Assembly (NCBI GenBank): GCA_007132315.1
Contig: SLOW01000276.1
Location: 1-5,423, forward strand
Source of the DNA: Opitutales bacterium
GTDB lineage: Bacteria; Verrucomicrobiota; Verrucomicrobiia; Opitutales; T3Sed10-336
Length of the DNA stretch: 5,423 bases
Direction of reading: 5' to 3'
Made by a program: the position numbers and the translations under genes. Positions 1 to 5,423 of the stretch are shown piece by piece (position 1 is the first letter of the stretch; the number at the start of each line of letters is the position of its first letter). The notes below the pieces were generated by a model that was not told where the DNA came from, searched no databases, and saw only the letters and a list, made by a program, of their open reading frames with translations.

Positions 1-345
1 CCACCGCACCCGGCCCTCCCCTTTCGGGGAACGCAGCTTGGCGGTCGTGAGCAACCGGCAAAGATTCCGGTATCCTTCACGGCCGGCCGCAAGCACGGGG
101 AGCACGGTTTCGTCTTCGAGCGTCAGTTCGCATCCGGTAATCGGATACATCCCCTTTTCCCGGGCACTCGCGGCAAACCGGGGAATGCCGCAAACCCCGT
201 CGCGGTCGCACAAGGCCATGGCCGGGAGACCGGCTTCGGAAGCCGCCGCCGCGATAGTTTCGGGCAGCGAGGCCCCCCGCAGAAAACTGAAAGCGCTGCG
301 GGCGTGAAGCTCGACATAGGAGGCTTTTCCGGCGGAAAAGGACAT
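1..345 (-). CDS. dnaE2: Error-prone DNA polymerase III alpha subunit DnaE2/ImuC, N-terminal part (cut by window edge)
   Basis: This is the first 115 codons of the C-family polymerase that carries out synthesis past lesions in the ImuA-ImuB-DnaE2 mutasome. The visible part is the start of the PHP domain. Residues 10-26 (YVELHARSAFSFLRGAS) match the family opening 'YAELH.xS.FSFL.GAS', followed by LPAMALCDRDGVCG at about 40-53 and the VLAAGREGYRNLCRLLT stretch at about 84-100, a typical DnaE2 block. The ATG at 345 places the PHP motif near residue 10, as expected; upstream in-frame TTG codons (351, 357) are possible but unneeded. No Shine-Dalgarno sequence is visible before the ATG, so coupling to imuB, whose stop is 32 bp away, is plausible. 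The PHP metal motif HxH is H14-A-R16 and the later DH is D47-R48, so the PHP site is probably inactive, as in many DnaE2 proteins. The full protein is normally about 1,000-1,100 residues, so most of the gene lies beyond position 1. Confidence 0.95.
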   Translation of the reverse strand, partial: MSFSAGKASYVELHARSAFSFLRGASLPETIAAAASEAGLPAMALCDRDGVCGIPRFAASAREKGMYPITGCELTLEDETVLPVLAAGREGYRNLCRLLTTAKLRSPKGEGRVRW

Positions 346-377
346 GGCCAATGACAAAGATCGCGCGCCCGCGGCAC

Positions 378-1832
378 CTACCGGTAGATCCCGGCGAGAC
401 ACCAGTCGCCTCTCGCCCGGACCAGGCGAAGGAGCATCCCGCTTTCGAGTTGGACGTCCCACTCGACCTCCCTCCAGTAACGAAGGCGCTCCCACCACTC
501 CCCGCTCCCGTGCCAGGGACCGCGAGCGGCGACGATGCGACCGCGGCAAACGGCGGATTCCACCGCGTGCGGCCGACCGGCGCGCACGCTCACCGACACC
601 CGGCGGGGAGGACGGAAACGGTCGAGCGAATACCCCCGGTATTCGTGCTCCGGGGAACGGCTTTCCGGATCGCCGGCGGGCGGCCGAACGGACCCCGGCG
701 GGCGCAGGACGATGGCGTCGGGACGGTGGGTGTCGCGGCATGCCGGGGTTCCCAGTGCCTCCGGTCCGACCAGCGCCGCCAGGCAAGCCAGGGTTTCGTT
801 AAAGCGGTGGGGATCGCGCAATTCCGTGGTCAGCATATCCCGTTGCCGGGGGTTTTCGGAAGCCGGCACGATGCGCAGCGCCACCCCGACCACCCGGTGT
901 TCCAGGCGCAACGTTTCCAGAACCGTATGAACCGCGCGCAAGAGGATCTCGGGCCGGCGGGTCGGTTCCGGCAAACGAAACGTGCGAACGTAGGGCGAAT
1001 GCCCGTTTTCCAATGCAAGCCGCAGGTGGATCGCCGCGGCCACCTTGACCGCGCCTTCCAGCGCCATCGACAATTCGTCGAACAAACGGCGGAGAAGGAA
1101 AAGCAACGGCTCCAGCGTTTCGATCGCATACTCCAAGGCCAACTCCGCGACAAAACGCCTGGGCGGTTTCGCGATTCGCAAAGGCCGGACCTCGCGTCCG
1201 GAAAGCCGGTCCCAGATCCCGGCCGCCGCCGGCCCCAGCCGCCCGGCGATCTGTTCCCGGCTCAAACGACGAAACGCCCCGCAGTCCCGCAACCCCCACG
1301 ACTCCAGAACAGCCTCGGTTTCCTCGGAAAGCCCCAGGTACGCCAAGGGCAGGCGGTCCAGAGCTTCCGGTCCGGAAACTCGGACCTCCGGTGCCACGGC
1401 ACACGTCAAGCCGGTGGCGAATTCGGCCAGATCCGGAGTCGGACCGCCCCCCCGCCGCAAATCGATTTCGGGTGCCCGGGACACGGTGTCGGGCAGGAAA
1501 GGCACCGGATCCCGCAACGTAACCGTTCCCACACGGGTCAACTCCACGTAAGGCGAGTGCCGCCAGGCCGCGGCCCGCAACCAGGCATCGAGCCGCCTCT
1601 CCGCCGAGACGGAACGGCTCACCAGGCGCAACCTCGGACAACGGGCCAGCGCCCGGGAAACACTCAATCCCGGCTCCACCCCAGCGGCGCGGGCGGCCTC
1701 ATTGCAGGCCTCGAGCAGGGTTCGCCGGGCGCGTTCGACCGTCAGCGCCTCGGGCTCCCGCCCCGGGTTCGGGTCGGCATAACGAACCGCCTGCAAACCA
1801 AAATCAGGAAGCCGCCAGACCCAATAAGCCAT
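378..1832 (-). CDS. imuB: ImuB, catalytically dead Y-family DNA polymerase of the mutasome
   Basis: This 484-residue protein has the length and architecture of ImuB, the adaptor that links DnaE2, ImuA and the beta sliding clamp. The N-terminus (YWVWRLPDFGLQAVRY, residues 3-18) is the ImuB version of the Y-family palm, lacking the DxD-type metal ligands of active polymerases. A palm/fingers region follows (about 25-145), with SPYVEL at 93-98. Next come a thumb-like helix-hairpin-helix region (about 160-212; LESWGLRDCGAFRRLS, then AGRLGPAAAGIWDRLSG) and the little-finger domain (about 225-345). The C-terminal tail ends in a family-typical GPW...GEWWERLRYWREVEWDV...GDWCLAGIYR block (438-484). 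QRDML (330-334) sits where ImuB proteins carry their clamp-binding QxDLF-like motif. The start ATG at 1832 has a good GGAGG site 5 nt upstream and overlaps the end of imuA by 29 bp. The stop lies 32 bp before dnaE2, supporting one operon. Confidence 0.92.
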   Translation of the reverse strand: MAYWVWRLPDFGLQAVRYADPNPGREPEALTVERARRTLLEACNEAARAAGVEPGLSVSRALARCPRLRLVSRSVSAERRLDAWLRAAAWRHSPYVELTRVGTVTLRDPVPFLPDTVSRAPEIDLRRGGGPTPDLAEFATGLTCAVAPEVRVSGPEALDRLPLAYLGLSEETEAVLESWGLRDCGAFRRLSREQIAGRLGPAAAGIWDRLSGREVRPLRIAKPPRRFVAELALEYAIETLEPLLFLLRRLFDELSMALEGAVKVAAAIHLRLALENGHSPYVRTFRLPEPTRRPEILLRAVHTVLETLRLEHRVVGVALRIVPASENPRQRDMLTTELRDPHRFNETLACLAALVGPEALGTPACRDTHRPDAIVLRPPGSVRPPAGDPESRSPEHEYRGYSLDRFRPPRRVSVSVRAGRPHAVESAVCRGRIVAARGPWHGSGEWWERLRYWREVEWDVQLESGMLLRLVRARGDWCLAGIYR

Positions 1833-2511
1833 TTTTCCCTCCCTTGCCCGGCACAGCCCTCCGGTGATCGCGGAGAACGTCCACCCGCAACTCCGCGGCC
1901 AGGCGTCGCCGCGGCCAATCCAACCGCTCGATGCCGCCGGCCGCCGGACAAGACAACCGCAGCCGGGCGCTGGGGATCGACGCCGCGGGAGAAAAAAAGA
2001 CCACCACCACTCCCTCTTGCCCGGCCAGACGCTGAAACCGGTACCAGACGTGCCCCGGCATCTTTTTCAAGCGGCCGGGATCGTGGTGGCTCAAATTGAC
2101 GACATGAAACCGGAAATTGCTGTCGCGCAACAGAATGTCCGCCGCCTCCAGCGCCTGCTCCGGCCGGGAACAACGCACCCAGAAAAGCTGATCCAGCCCC
2201 TCCACCCCCATCGTCTCCGGATCAAAGCTGTCGCTCCCGTCAACCAAAGCCAGGTATGCGCTTTCGCGCCGCGCCAACTCCACCAGCGCCTCCAGGATAA
2301 GCCCGCTGCCGGCGGAAGCCGGCGGGACCACCACCTCGGTCAACGCGCCGGCGGGAATGCCCCCGCACACCCCGTCTATTCCCGGCAAAGCCAAGTTGAA
2401 ACGCTTCTCCTCCCGCAAGCAAGCCGGTGAAAACGCTCCCCGCATACGCTCCCGAAGCTCCGCGACAACGGCAGCCCGGTCACCCCCCTCTGCTTGTCGA
2501 TGGTTCGTCAT
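1804..2511 (-). CDS. imuA: ImuA, RecA-like mutasome accessory protein
   Basis: A 235-residue protein (from ATG 2511) of the ImuA/SulA-related RecA-like family, the first gene of the cassette. Visible RecA-like features (numbered from the alternative GTG, two residues more) are LPGIDGVCGGIPAGALTEVV (44-63), matching RecA's 'GGLPRGRVTEIVGP'; then PPASAGSGLILEAL at the P-loop position; a D-G-S-D-S-FDP segment at 93-100 resembling RecA's 'vDaE.alDp'; GVEGLDQLFWVRCSRPEQALEAADILLR (104-131), resembling 'GVd.d.Ll...pd..EqaLei.d.L'; and a hydrophobic Walker-B-like strand VVVVFFS (170-176). The P-loop lacks the conserved GKT, so ATP binding is doubtful. ImuA-type proteins contact ImuB and RecA in studied systems. 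GTG at 2517 is an in-frame alternative start; neither start has a clear Shine-Dalgarno sequence, and the SOS-like palindrome ends 7 nt upstream of the ATG. The call relies on context as well as sequence, because this family diverges quickly. Confidence 0.82.
   Translation of the reverse strand: MTNHRQAEGGDRAAVVAELRERMRGAFSPACLREEKRFNLALPGIDGVCGGIPAGALTEVVVPPASAGSGLILEALVELARRESAYLALVDGSDSFDPETMGVEGLDQLFWVRCSRPEQALEAADILLRDSNFRFHVVNLSHHDPGRLKKMPGHVWYRFQRLAGQEGVVVVFFSPAASIPSARLRLSCPAAGGIERLDWPRRRLAAELRVDVLRDHRRAVPGKGGKNGLLGLAAS
1838..1842 (-). promoter_or_regulatory. Shine-Dalgarno site of imuB
   Basis: On the minus strand the sequence reads AAGGGAGGGAAAA directly before the ATG at 1832, giving a GGAGG core 5 nt from the start codon. 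It lies inside the 3' end of imuA, so imuB has its own ribosome entry within the upstream gene. It supports the ATG at 1832 as the real start and the 29-bp overlap. Confidence 0.7.
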
Positions 2512-2518
2512 ACCCACA

Positions 2519-2542
2519 AAAAGTGATCACATGTTCACTTTT
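2519..2542. promoter_or_regulatory. 24-bp palindrome before imuA, probable LexA (SOS) operator
   Basis: Two perfect 8-bp arms, AAAAGTGA (2519-2526) and TCACTTTT (2535-2542), flank an 8-bp centre in which the CA/TG pair is also symmetric (2528-2529 with 2532-2533). Only two base pairs of the 24-bp dyad break symmetry: 2527/2534 and the central 2530/2531. The inner GATC-ACAT-GTTC (2525-2536) matches the Gram-positive/actinobacterial LexA consensus GAAC-N4-GTTC with one mismatch. It does not fit TGTTC-N4-GAACA, the motif I recall for Verrucomicrobium LexA. Position just upstream of imuA, the first gene of a cassette normally controlled by LexA, makes an SOS operator the leading reading. Another dyad-binding repressor cannot be excluded. 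Confidence 0.65.
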
Positions 2543-2548
2543 CGTCAA
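2543..2548 (-). promoter_or_regulatory. Possible -35 hexamer of the imuA promoter (TTGACG)
   Basis: TTGACG on the minus strand matches the sigma-70 -35 consensus at 5 of 6 positions and abuts the palindrome. At 17-bp spacing the -10 position reads CACTTT, which is poor, and the transcript would then begin close to the imuA start codon, giving a very short or absent leader. The palindrome would fill the spacer, a typical site for a repressor. The weak -10 keeps this tentative. Confidence 0.35.
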
Positions 2549-2626
2549 GTCGGCTGCCACTTGAGGCAGCAAATAAACAGAATGGCTTATGAGCGTCTTT
2601 CCGTTCCGTGTCACGGCTTTGAGGTA

Positions 2627-2655
2627 GCCCGCCCGGCAATGAGCTCTGGGCGGGC
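2627..2655. repeat. GC-rich perfect inverted repeat (8-bp arms, 13-nt loop)
   Basis: GCCCGCCC (2627-2634) and GGGCGGGC (2648-2655) are exact reverse complements and would form a very stable hairpin in either transcript. It lies about 160 nt downstream of the stop of the RCC1-repeat gene. No T-run follows on either strand, so it is not a standard Rho-independent terminator. It may stabilise the 3' end of the upstream mRNA, assist termination by other means, or be part of a dispersed repeat. Confidence 0.55.
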
Positions 2656-2815
2656 CCGCCGTAGCCGCCGTCGTTTTGCTTCCCGCGGTTCCCGCCTTTG
2701 CCCGCACTCTCTTCCCATAAGCCGGGAGGAACTCCGCGGATTCGCGCATTCACGTCTGTACCGGCGTCAAACCACCATTCCCACAGAAACGCCCTGACGT
2801 CACTTCAACCACCTT

Positions 2816-5422
2816 CTACGGCATCAGTTCGACGCCGACGCGATAAAATCTCTTTACCTCGGTGTCGTCAGCATGTTCGCGTGTATATGTCAGCATCCGA
2901 TTCGAATGGGAATCTTTCATCCCCAACACCTCCCAATTCGGCTGCACCAATGTGGTCGCACGATAAATCCAATAACGCCGTCCTGCGACACCGAGCCAGG
3001 AGATTCGGTCCTGATTTCCCTCATACGTGATCTCGGTGATGACAAAACGCGACGCTGAATTCCTGGGATGAATCCCGGCTATATAAGCTTGACGCGCGGT
3101 AATGCCGTCGCCGCGGAAGTCGGTCCGCTCGGCTTCGTCGTAATCCAGTATCCCGGGTTCCATCAGGCCGTGTTCATCCAGCCACCAGTGCGGGGTGCCC
3201 TCGGCCGCCACAGGCAAGTCCTCTTGGATTCGCACGGTTACCGGGCTGCCGAGAATCGCCATGTCATCGAGTTCCGCCGAACCCGCCATGATGGGCGGCT
3301 GATCTCCGGCAGACAGGCCAATCGAATGAAAGGCCGCATCATTCACCTGTAATACTTCCACCCATCCCAGTCGCACCCATTCGCCGCGCCCGGCACCGCT
3401 TGTCCCCGTGCTCCCGCCGCCGAAGTTGCGCAAGGATGATTTCTCGATTGTCCCTCCCGTGTTCGAATCGAAGAGGCCGCCGTGCCGTAGCGCATCGAAT
3501 GCGATCGGCTCTTCAACCCCTCCATCCGAATCGCGAATAACAAGATTCATATAGGCACTTTCGATACCGGCGGTACCTGATCCGGTGGCATGGAGCCAGA
3601 TCTCGGCGACATAAGGCTCACCCTGGTGATGGTGCGTACGGCTCGGATAACCGGAGAAATCAGCGCGTGACATACGGTCGGACGCCGCCGGATGTGCCGC
3701 GATTCGTAAGGCGGCGTGTACCCGGTTTTCAACTTCGATCGTTATCGAACCGGGTTCACGCGTGGGCCTGACGGTGTCGAGATTCCCTTCCCGCGCCAGA
3801 ACCGCATCCGGACAACGGGTCCAGGCGCCACCGTCAACCCAGGAGACCGGCAGGGTGCCGCCCTCGGCCCGGCTTGTCGTGCGGAAAGTCAGTACCGCCC
3901 ATTCACCGTTCCGCACGTCAACACTGTCATCGGCGCTGAATACGATCAAGCTCAGGAGAGTGCCTCCGTCCGGGGCGGGCCGGGTCGTGTAGTCGAATCG
4001 AAATGCATCGCCGACATCGAAACCGCGGGTCGCGCGTACCAGGTTGATACCGGGCGGCAGATGCAACGCGGCGTTGAACCCGGCGTAAGGTTCTTTGCCG
4101 TCTTCCATAAGGAGGCGCATTTGGACCGGTTGATTTGGAGATGCCGTCACATGTTCCAACTGCATGGTCGGTTCTATCAGGACAAATTCGGCGGTCAGTG
4201 CACGATTGTCCTCCAGTACAAGCGTCCTGCGCGGATTGGCCGCACCGTCACTCCACCGCACAAACCGGTAATCTTCCTTCGTCACCGCCCGCAATTCAAC
4301 TTCAGTACCGGGATTATAAACATACGAACCGGGTTCGGGGAATATTTCTCCGCCTTCGACCGCCTCTCTAAGATCCACATCCAGTCTGACCAATTGAATG
4401 TCCATATCCCCGGCATTGATCCTGGCATCCAGTTTCGGAAGCAGTGTCACACCCAGATGCGGGTTCAGCGTGTGGACCGCACCCCAGTAGTGCAGGTGGC
4501 CCTCCGCATCCAGGGCGAAAGTCGCATTTCCGGCATTCGTGGCCGAGGACCCGCCGATGGCCGCAATCTCGCGAATTTCGGGCAATCCGGTGAGCTTTAC
4601 CGGCTCGGCGCGATCGTCCTGGGTTCCGTCCCCGAGTTGGCCCGACCGGTTCACTCCCCAGGCGAAAACCTCTCCGGCCGTATTCAGAGCCAGATTGTAA
4701 TGCGGTCCGGCCGTAACCGCCGTAATATTGCTCAATCCCGCCACGGTCACCGGACCGGAAACCGGCTCCATGTGTCCTTGCCCCAACTGACCATACTGAT
4801 TGTCACCCCAGGCGACCACGCTTCCGTTACCGAGCAGGGCGAGGGCGTGATTTTCACCGAGCGACAATTCAATCGCCCCATTCACGCCTTCCAGACGAGT
4901 GGGAACATCCGTCTCGCTCCAGGTCCAGACCGTTCCGCCGGTTCGAACCGCGGCCAGCTCCGATCCGCCCGCGGCAATGTCAGTCACACCGTCGATCGGC
5001 TTCCCTTCTTCATCGATTAATGGAACCGGCCGGTCGCTCATCTCGGCGGGATAACCACTGATATTCCCCCATTGCATCACCCGTCCGTCTCCGACAAGAG
5101 CCAGACTTCGCATGTGCCCGGCCGCCACCTGCCTTACCCCTCGCAGGAGCGGCATCTCATCCGGTCCCAAAACGGGTGCGGCGTCGCGGTTGGGGTATTG
5201 GAAGGGACTGAACATGCCATGTCCACATTGACCTTCTCGATTCCGTCCCCAGGAATACACAAAACCGTCGGCATGCAAAGCCAGGTAATGAGTGATGCCA
5301 TTGGCCACTTGCACAATAGGCTCCATAACCTGCCCTGACTCACGAATCGTGGACCATGAGGAAATCCATTCAGGATCCCCCTGCAAATGCAACAGACGGC
5401 CGCTATCATCCAGGAGCAGTAG
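2816..5422 (-). CDS. Large multidomain RCC1-repeat protein, probably exported (5' end outside window)
   Basis: An 868-residue C-terminal portion (numbered from the edge). At least six RCC1-type propeller repeats occupy about 36-320, each with an 'AaG..hsLAL..dG.v..WG' core (for example LALHADGFVYSWGRN, LALLGNGSVVAWGDN, LALNTAGEVFAWGVN), two ending in GQLG. The edge residues LLLLDDSGRLLHLQG look like the end of another repeat. About 357-415 is an InlB-B-like repeat (GSYVYNPGTEVELRAV, then YRFVRWSDG and LTAEFV). About 420-566 resembles a cohesin-type beta sandwich, and 567-735 is a second beta-rich region with a GGG-S-T-G-rich linker. Then WWLDEHGL (746-753), a degenerate EF-hand/dockerin-like loop (DFRGDGITARQAYIAG), and a C-terminal beta domain ending RFYRV. 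This layout suggests a surface or secreted binding protein; no enzyme domain is seen. The TTG at 5392 is not convincing as a start, because the frame continues upstream to the edge with repeat-like sequence. Confidence 0.92.
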   Translation of the reverse strand, partial: LLLLDDSGRLLHLQGDPEWISSWSTIRESGQVMEPIVQVANGITHYLALHADGFVYSWGRNREGQCGHGMFSPFQYPNRDAAPVLGPDEMPLLRGVRQVAAGHMRSLALVGDGRVMQWGNISGYPAEMSDRPVPLIDEEGKPIDGVTDIAAGGSELAAVRTGGTVWTWSETDVPTRLEGVNGAIELSLGENHALALLGNGSVVAWGDNQYGQLGQGHMEPVSGPVTVAGLSNITAVTAGPHYNLALNTAGEVFAWGVNRSGQLGDGTQDDRAEPVKLTGLPEIREIAAIGGSSATNAGNATFALDAEGHLHYWGAVHTLNPHLGVTLLPKLDARINAGDMDIQLVRLDVDLREAVEGGEIFPEPGSYVYNPGTEVELRAVTKEDYRFVRWSDGAANPRRTLVLEDNRALTAEFVLIEPTMQLEHVTASPNQPVQMRLLMEDGKEPYAGFNAALHLPPGINLVRATRGFDVGDAFRFDYTTRPAPDGGTLLSLIVFSADDSVDVRNGEWAVLTFRTTSRAEGGTLPVSWVDGGAWTRCPDAVLAREGNLDTVRPTREPGSITIEVENRVHAALRIAAHPAASDRMSRADFSGYPSRTHHHQGEPYVAEIWLHATGSGTAGIESAYMNLVIRDSDGGVEEPIAFDALRHGGLFDSNTGGTIEKSSLRNFGGGSTGTSGAGRGEWVRLGWVEVLQVNDAAFHSIGLSAGDQPPIMAGSAELDDMAILGSPVTVRIQEDLPVAAEGTPHWWLDEHGLMEPGILDYDEAERTDFRGDGITARQAYIAGIHPRNSASRFVITEITYEGNQDRISWLGVAGRRYWIYRATTLVQPNWEVLGMKDSHSNRMLTYTREHADDTEVKRFYRVGVELMP

Positions 5423-5423
5423 A

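Larger units (their letters stand above)
2512..2815. other. Intergenic region between the RCC1-repeat gene and imuA
   Basis: About 300 bp with no gene I can support. Two minus-strand frames are open over most of it, but neither gives a recognisable protein, and open frames are common by chance at this GC content. It holds the operator-like palindrome next to imuA, a 6-bp inverted repeat GCTGCC/GGCAGC (2553-2558 and 2565-2570, 6-nt loop), the short odd palindrome CCGTG-T-CACGG (2606-2616), the GC hairpin at 2627-2655 and TGACGTCA (2795-2802). None of these has an adjacent T-run, so no classic intrinsic terminator for the upstream gene is visible. Confidence 0.6.

Noticed and set aside
351..2099. 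582-codon plus-strand open frame opposite imuB and imuA
   Set aside because: It lies antisense to two recognisable genes, is rich in Arg, Pro and Gln, has no family resemblance, and is explained by the high GC content and codon bias of the opposite strand.
2532..2545. TGTTC at 2532-2536 as half of a verrucomicrobial TGTTC-N4-GAACA LexA site
   Set aside because: The second half-site is absent at the required spacing; the dyad centred at 2530/2531 explains the sequence better.
2533..2547. Alphaproteobacterial-type direct-repeat LexA box GTTC-N7-GTTC
   Set aside because: After the first GTTC the second position reads GTCA, so the repeat is not present.
2535..2753. Short minus-strand frame in the spacer as a small gene
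   Set aside because: No ATG start with a ribosome-binding site, no recognisable product, and it runs into the operator region; another frame is equally open over the same bases.
2763..2793. Inverted repeat GGCGT/ACGCC as a terminator of the RCC1 gene
   Set aside because: The stem is only 5 bp with a 21-nt loop and no T-run follows, so chance is a sufficient explanation.
3716..5020. 434-codon plus-strand open frame opposite the RCC1-repeat gene
   Set aside because: It is antisense to a protein with clear repeated domains; its translation has no recognisable motifs.

Overview
The window looks like chromosomal DNA of a GC-rich bacterium, most likely from the Verrucomicrobiota/Kiritimatiellota side of the PVC group. 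That placement is an inference. It rests on the C-terminal layout of the large right-hand protein (WWLDEHGL segment, degenerate EF-hand or dockerin-like loop, then a short beta domain ending in FYRV), which is common in secreted proteins of those phyla, and on the divergent form of the imuA gene. All real genes lie on the minus strand, so the window reads biologically from right to left.

Right part (2816 to the edge): one very long open frame encoding a multidomain, probably exported protein. It has RCC1-type propeller repeats, an InlB-B-like repeat, two beta-sandwich (cohesin-like) regions, a dockerin-like remnant and a C-terminal beta domain. The frame stays open to the last base, so its 5' end lies outside the window.

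Middle (2512-2815): about 300 bp without a convincing gene. It holds a GC-rich hairpin and, next to the following gene, a 24-bp near-perfect palindrome that resembles a LexA/SOS operator beside a TTGACG -35-like hexamer.

Left part (1-2511): a three-gene translesion-synthesis cassette, imuA - imuB - dnaE2 (imuC). The imuA and imuB frames overlap by 29 bp, and dnaE2 starts 32 bp after the imuB stop and runs off the left edge. In known systems, ImuA' (or ImuA) and the catalytically dead Y-family protein ImuB recruit the error-prone C-family polymerase DnaE2 to the sliding clamp, giving damage-induced mutagenesis. The palindrome in front of imuA fits SOS control of the whole cassette.

I found no RNA genes, CRISPR arrays, insertion sequences or obvious new system. 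The points most worth a second look are the operator form, the degenerate active sites in all three cassette proteins, and the degraded calcium loop of the RCC1 protein.
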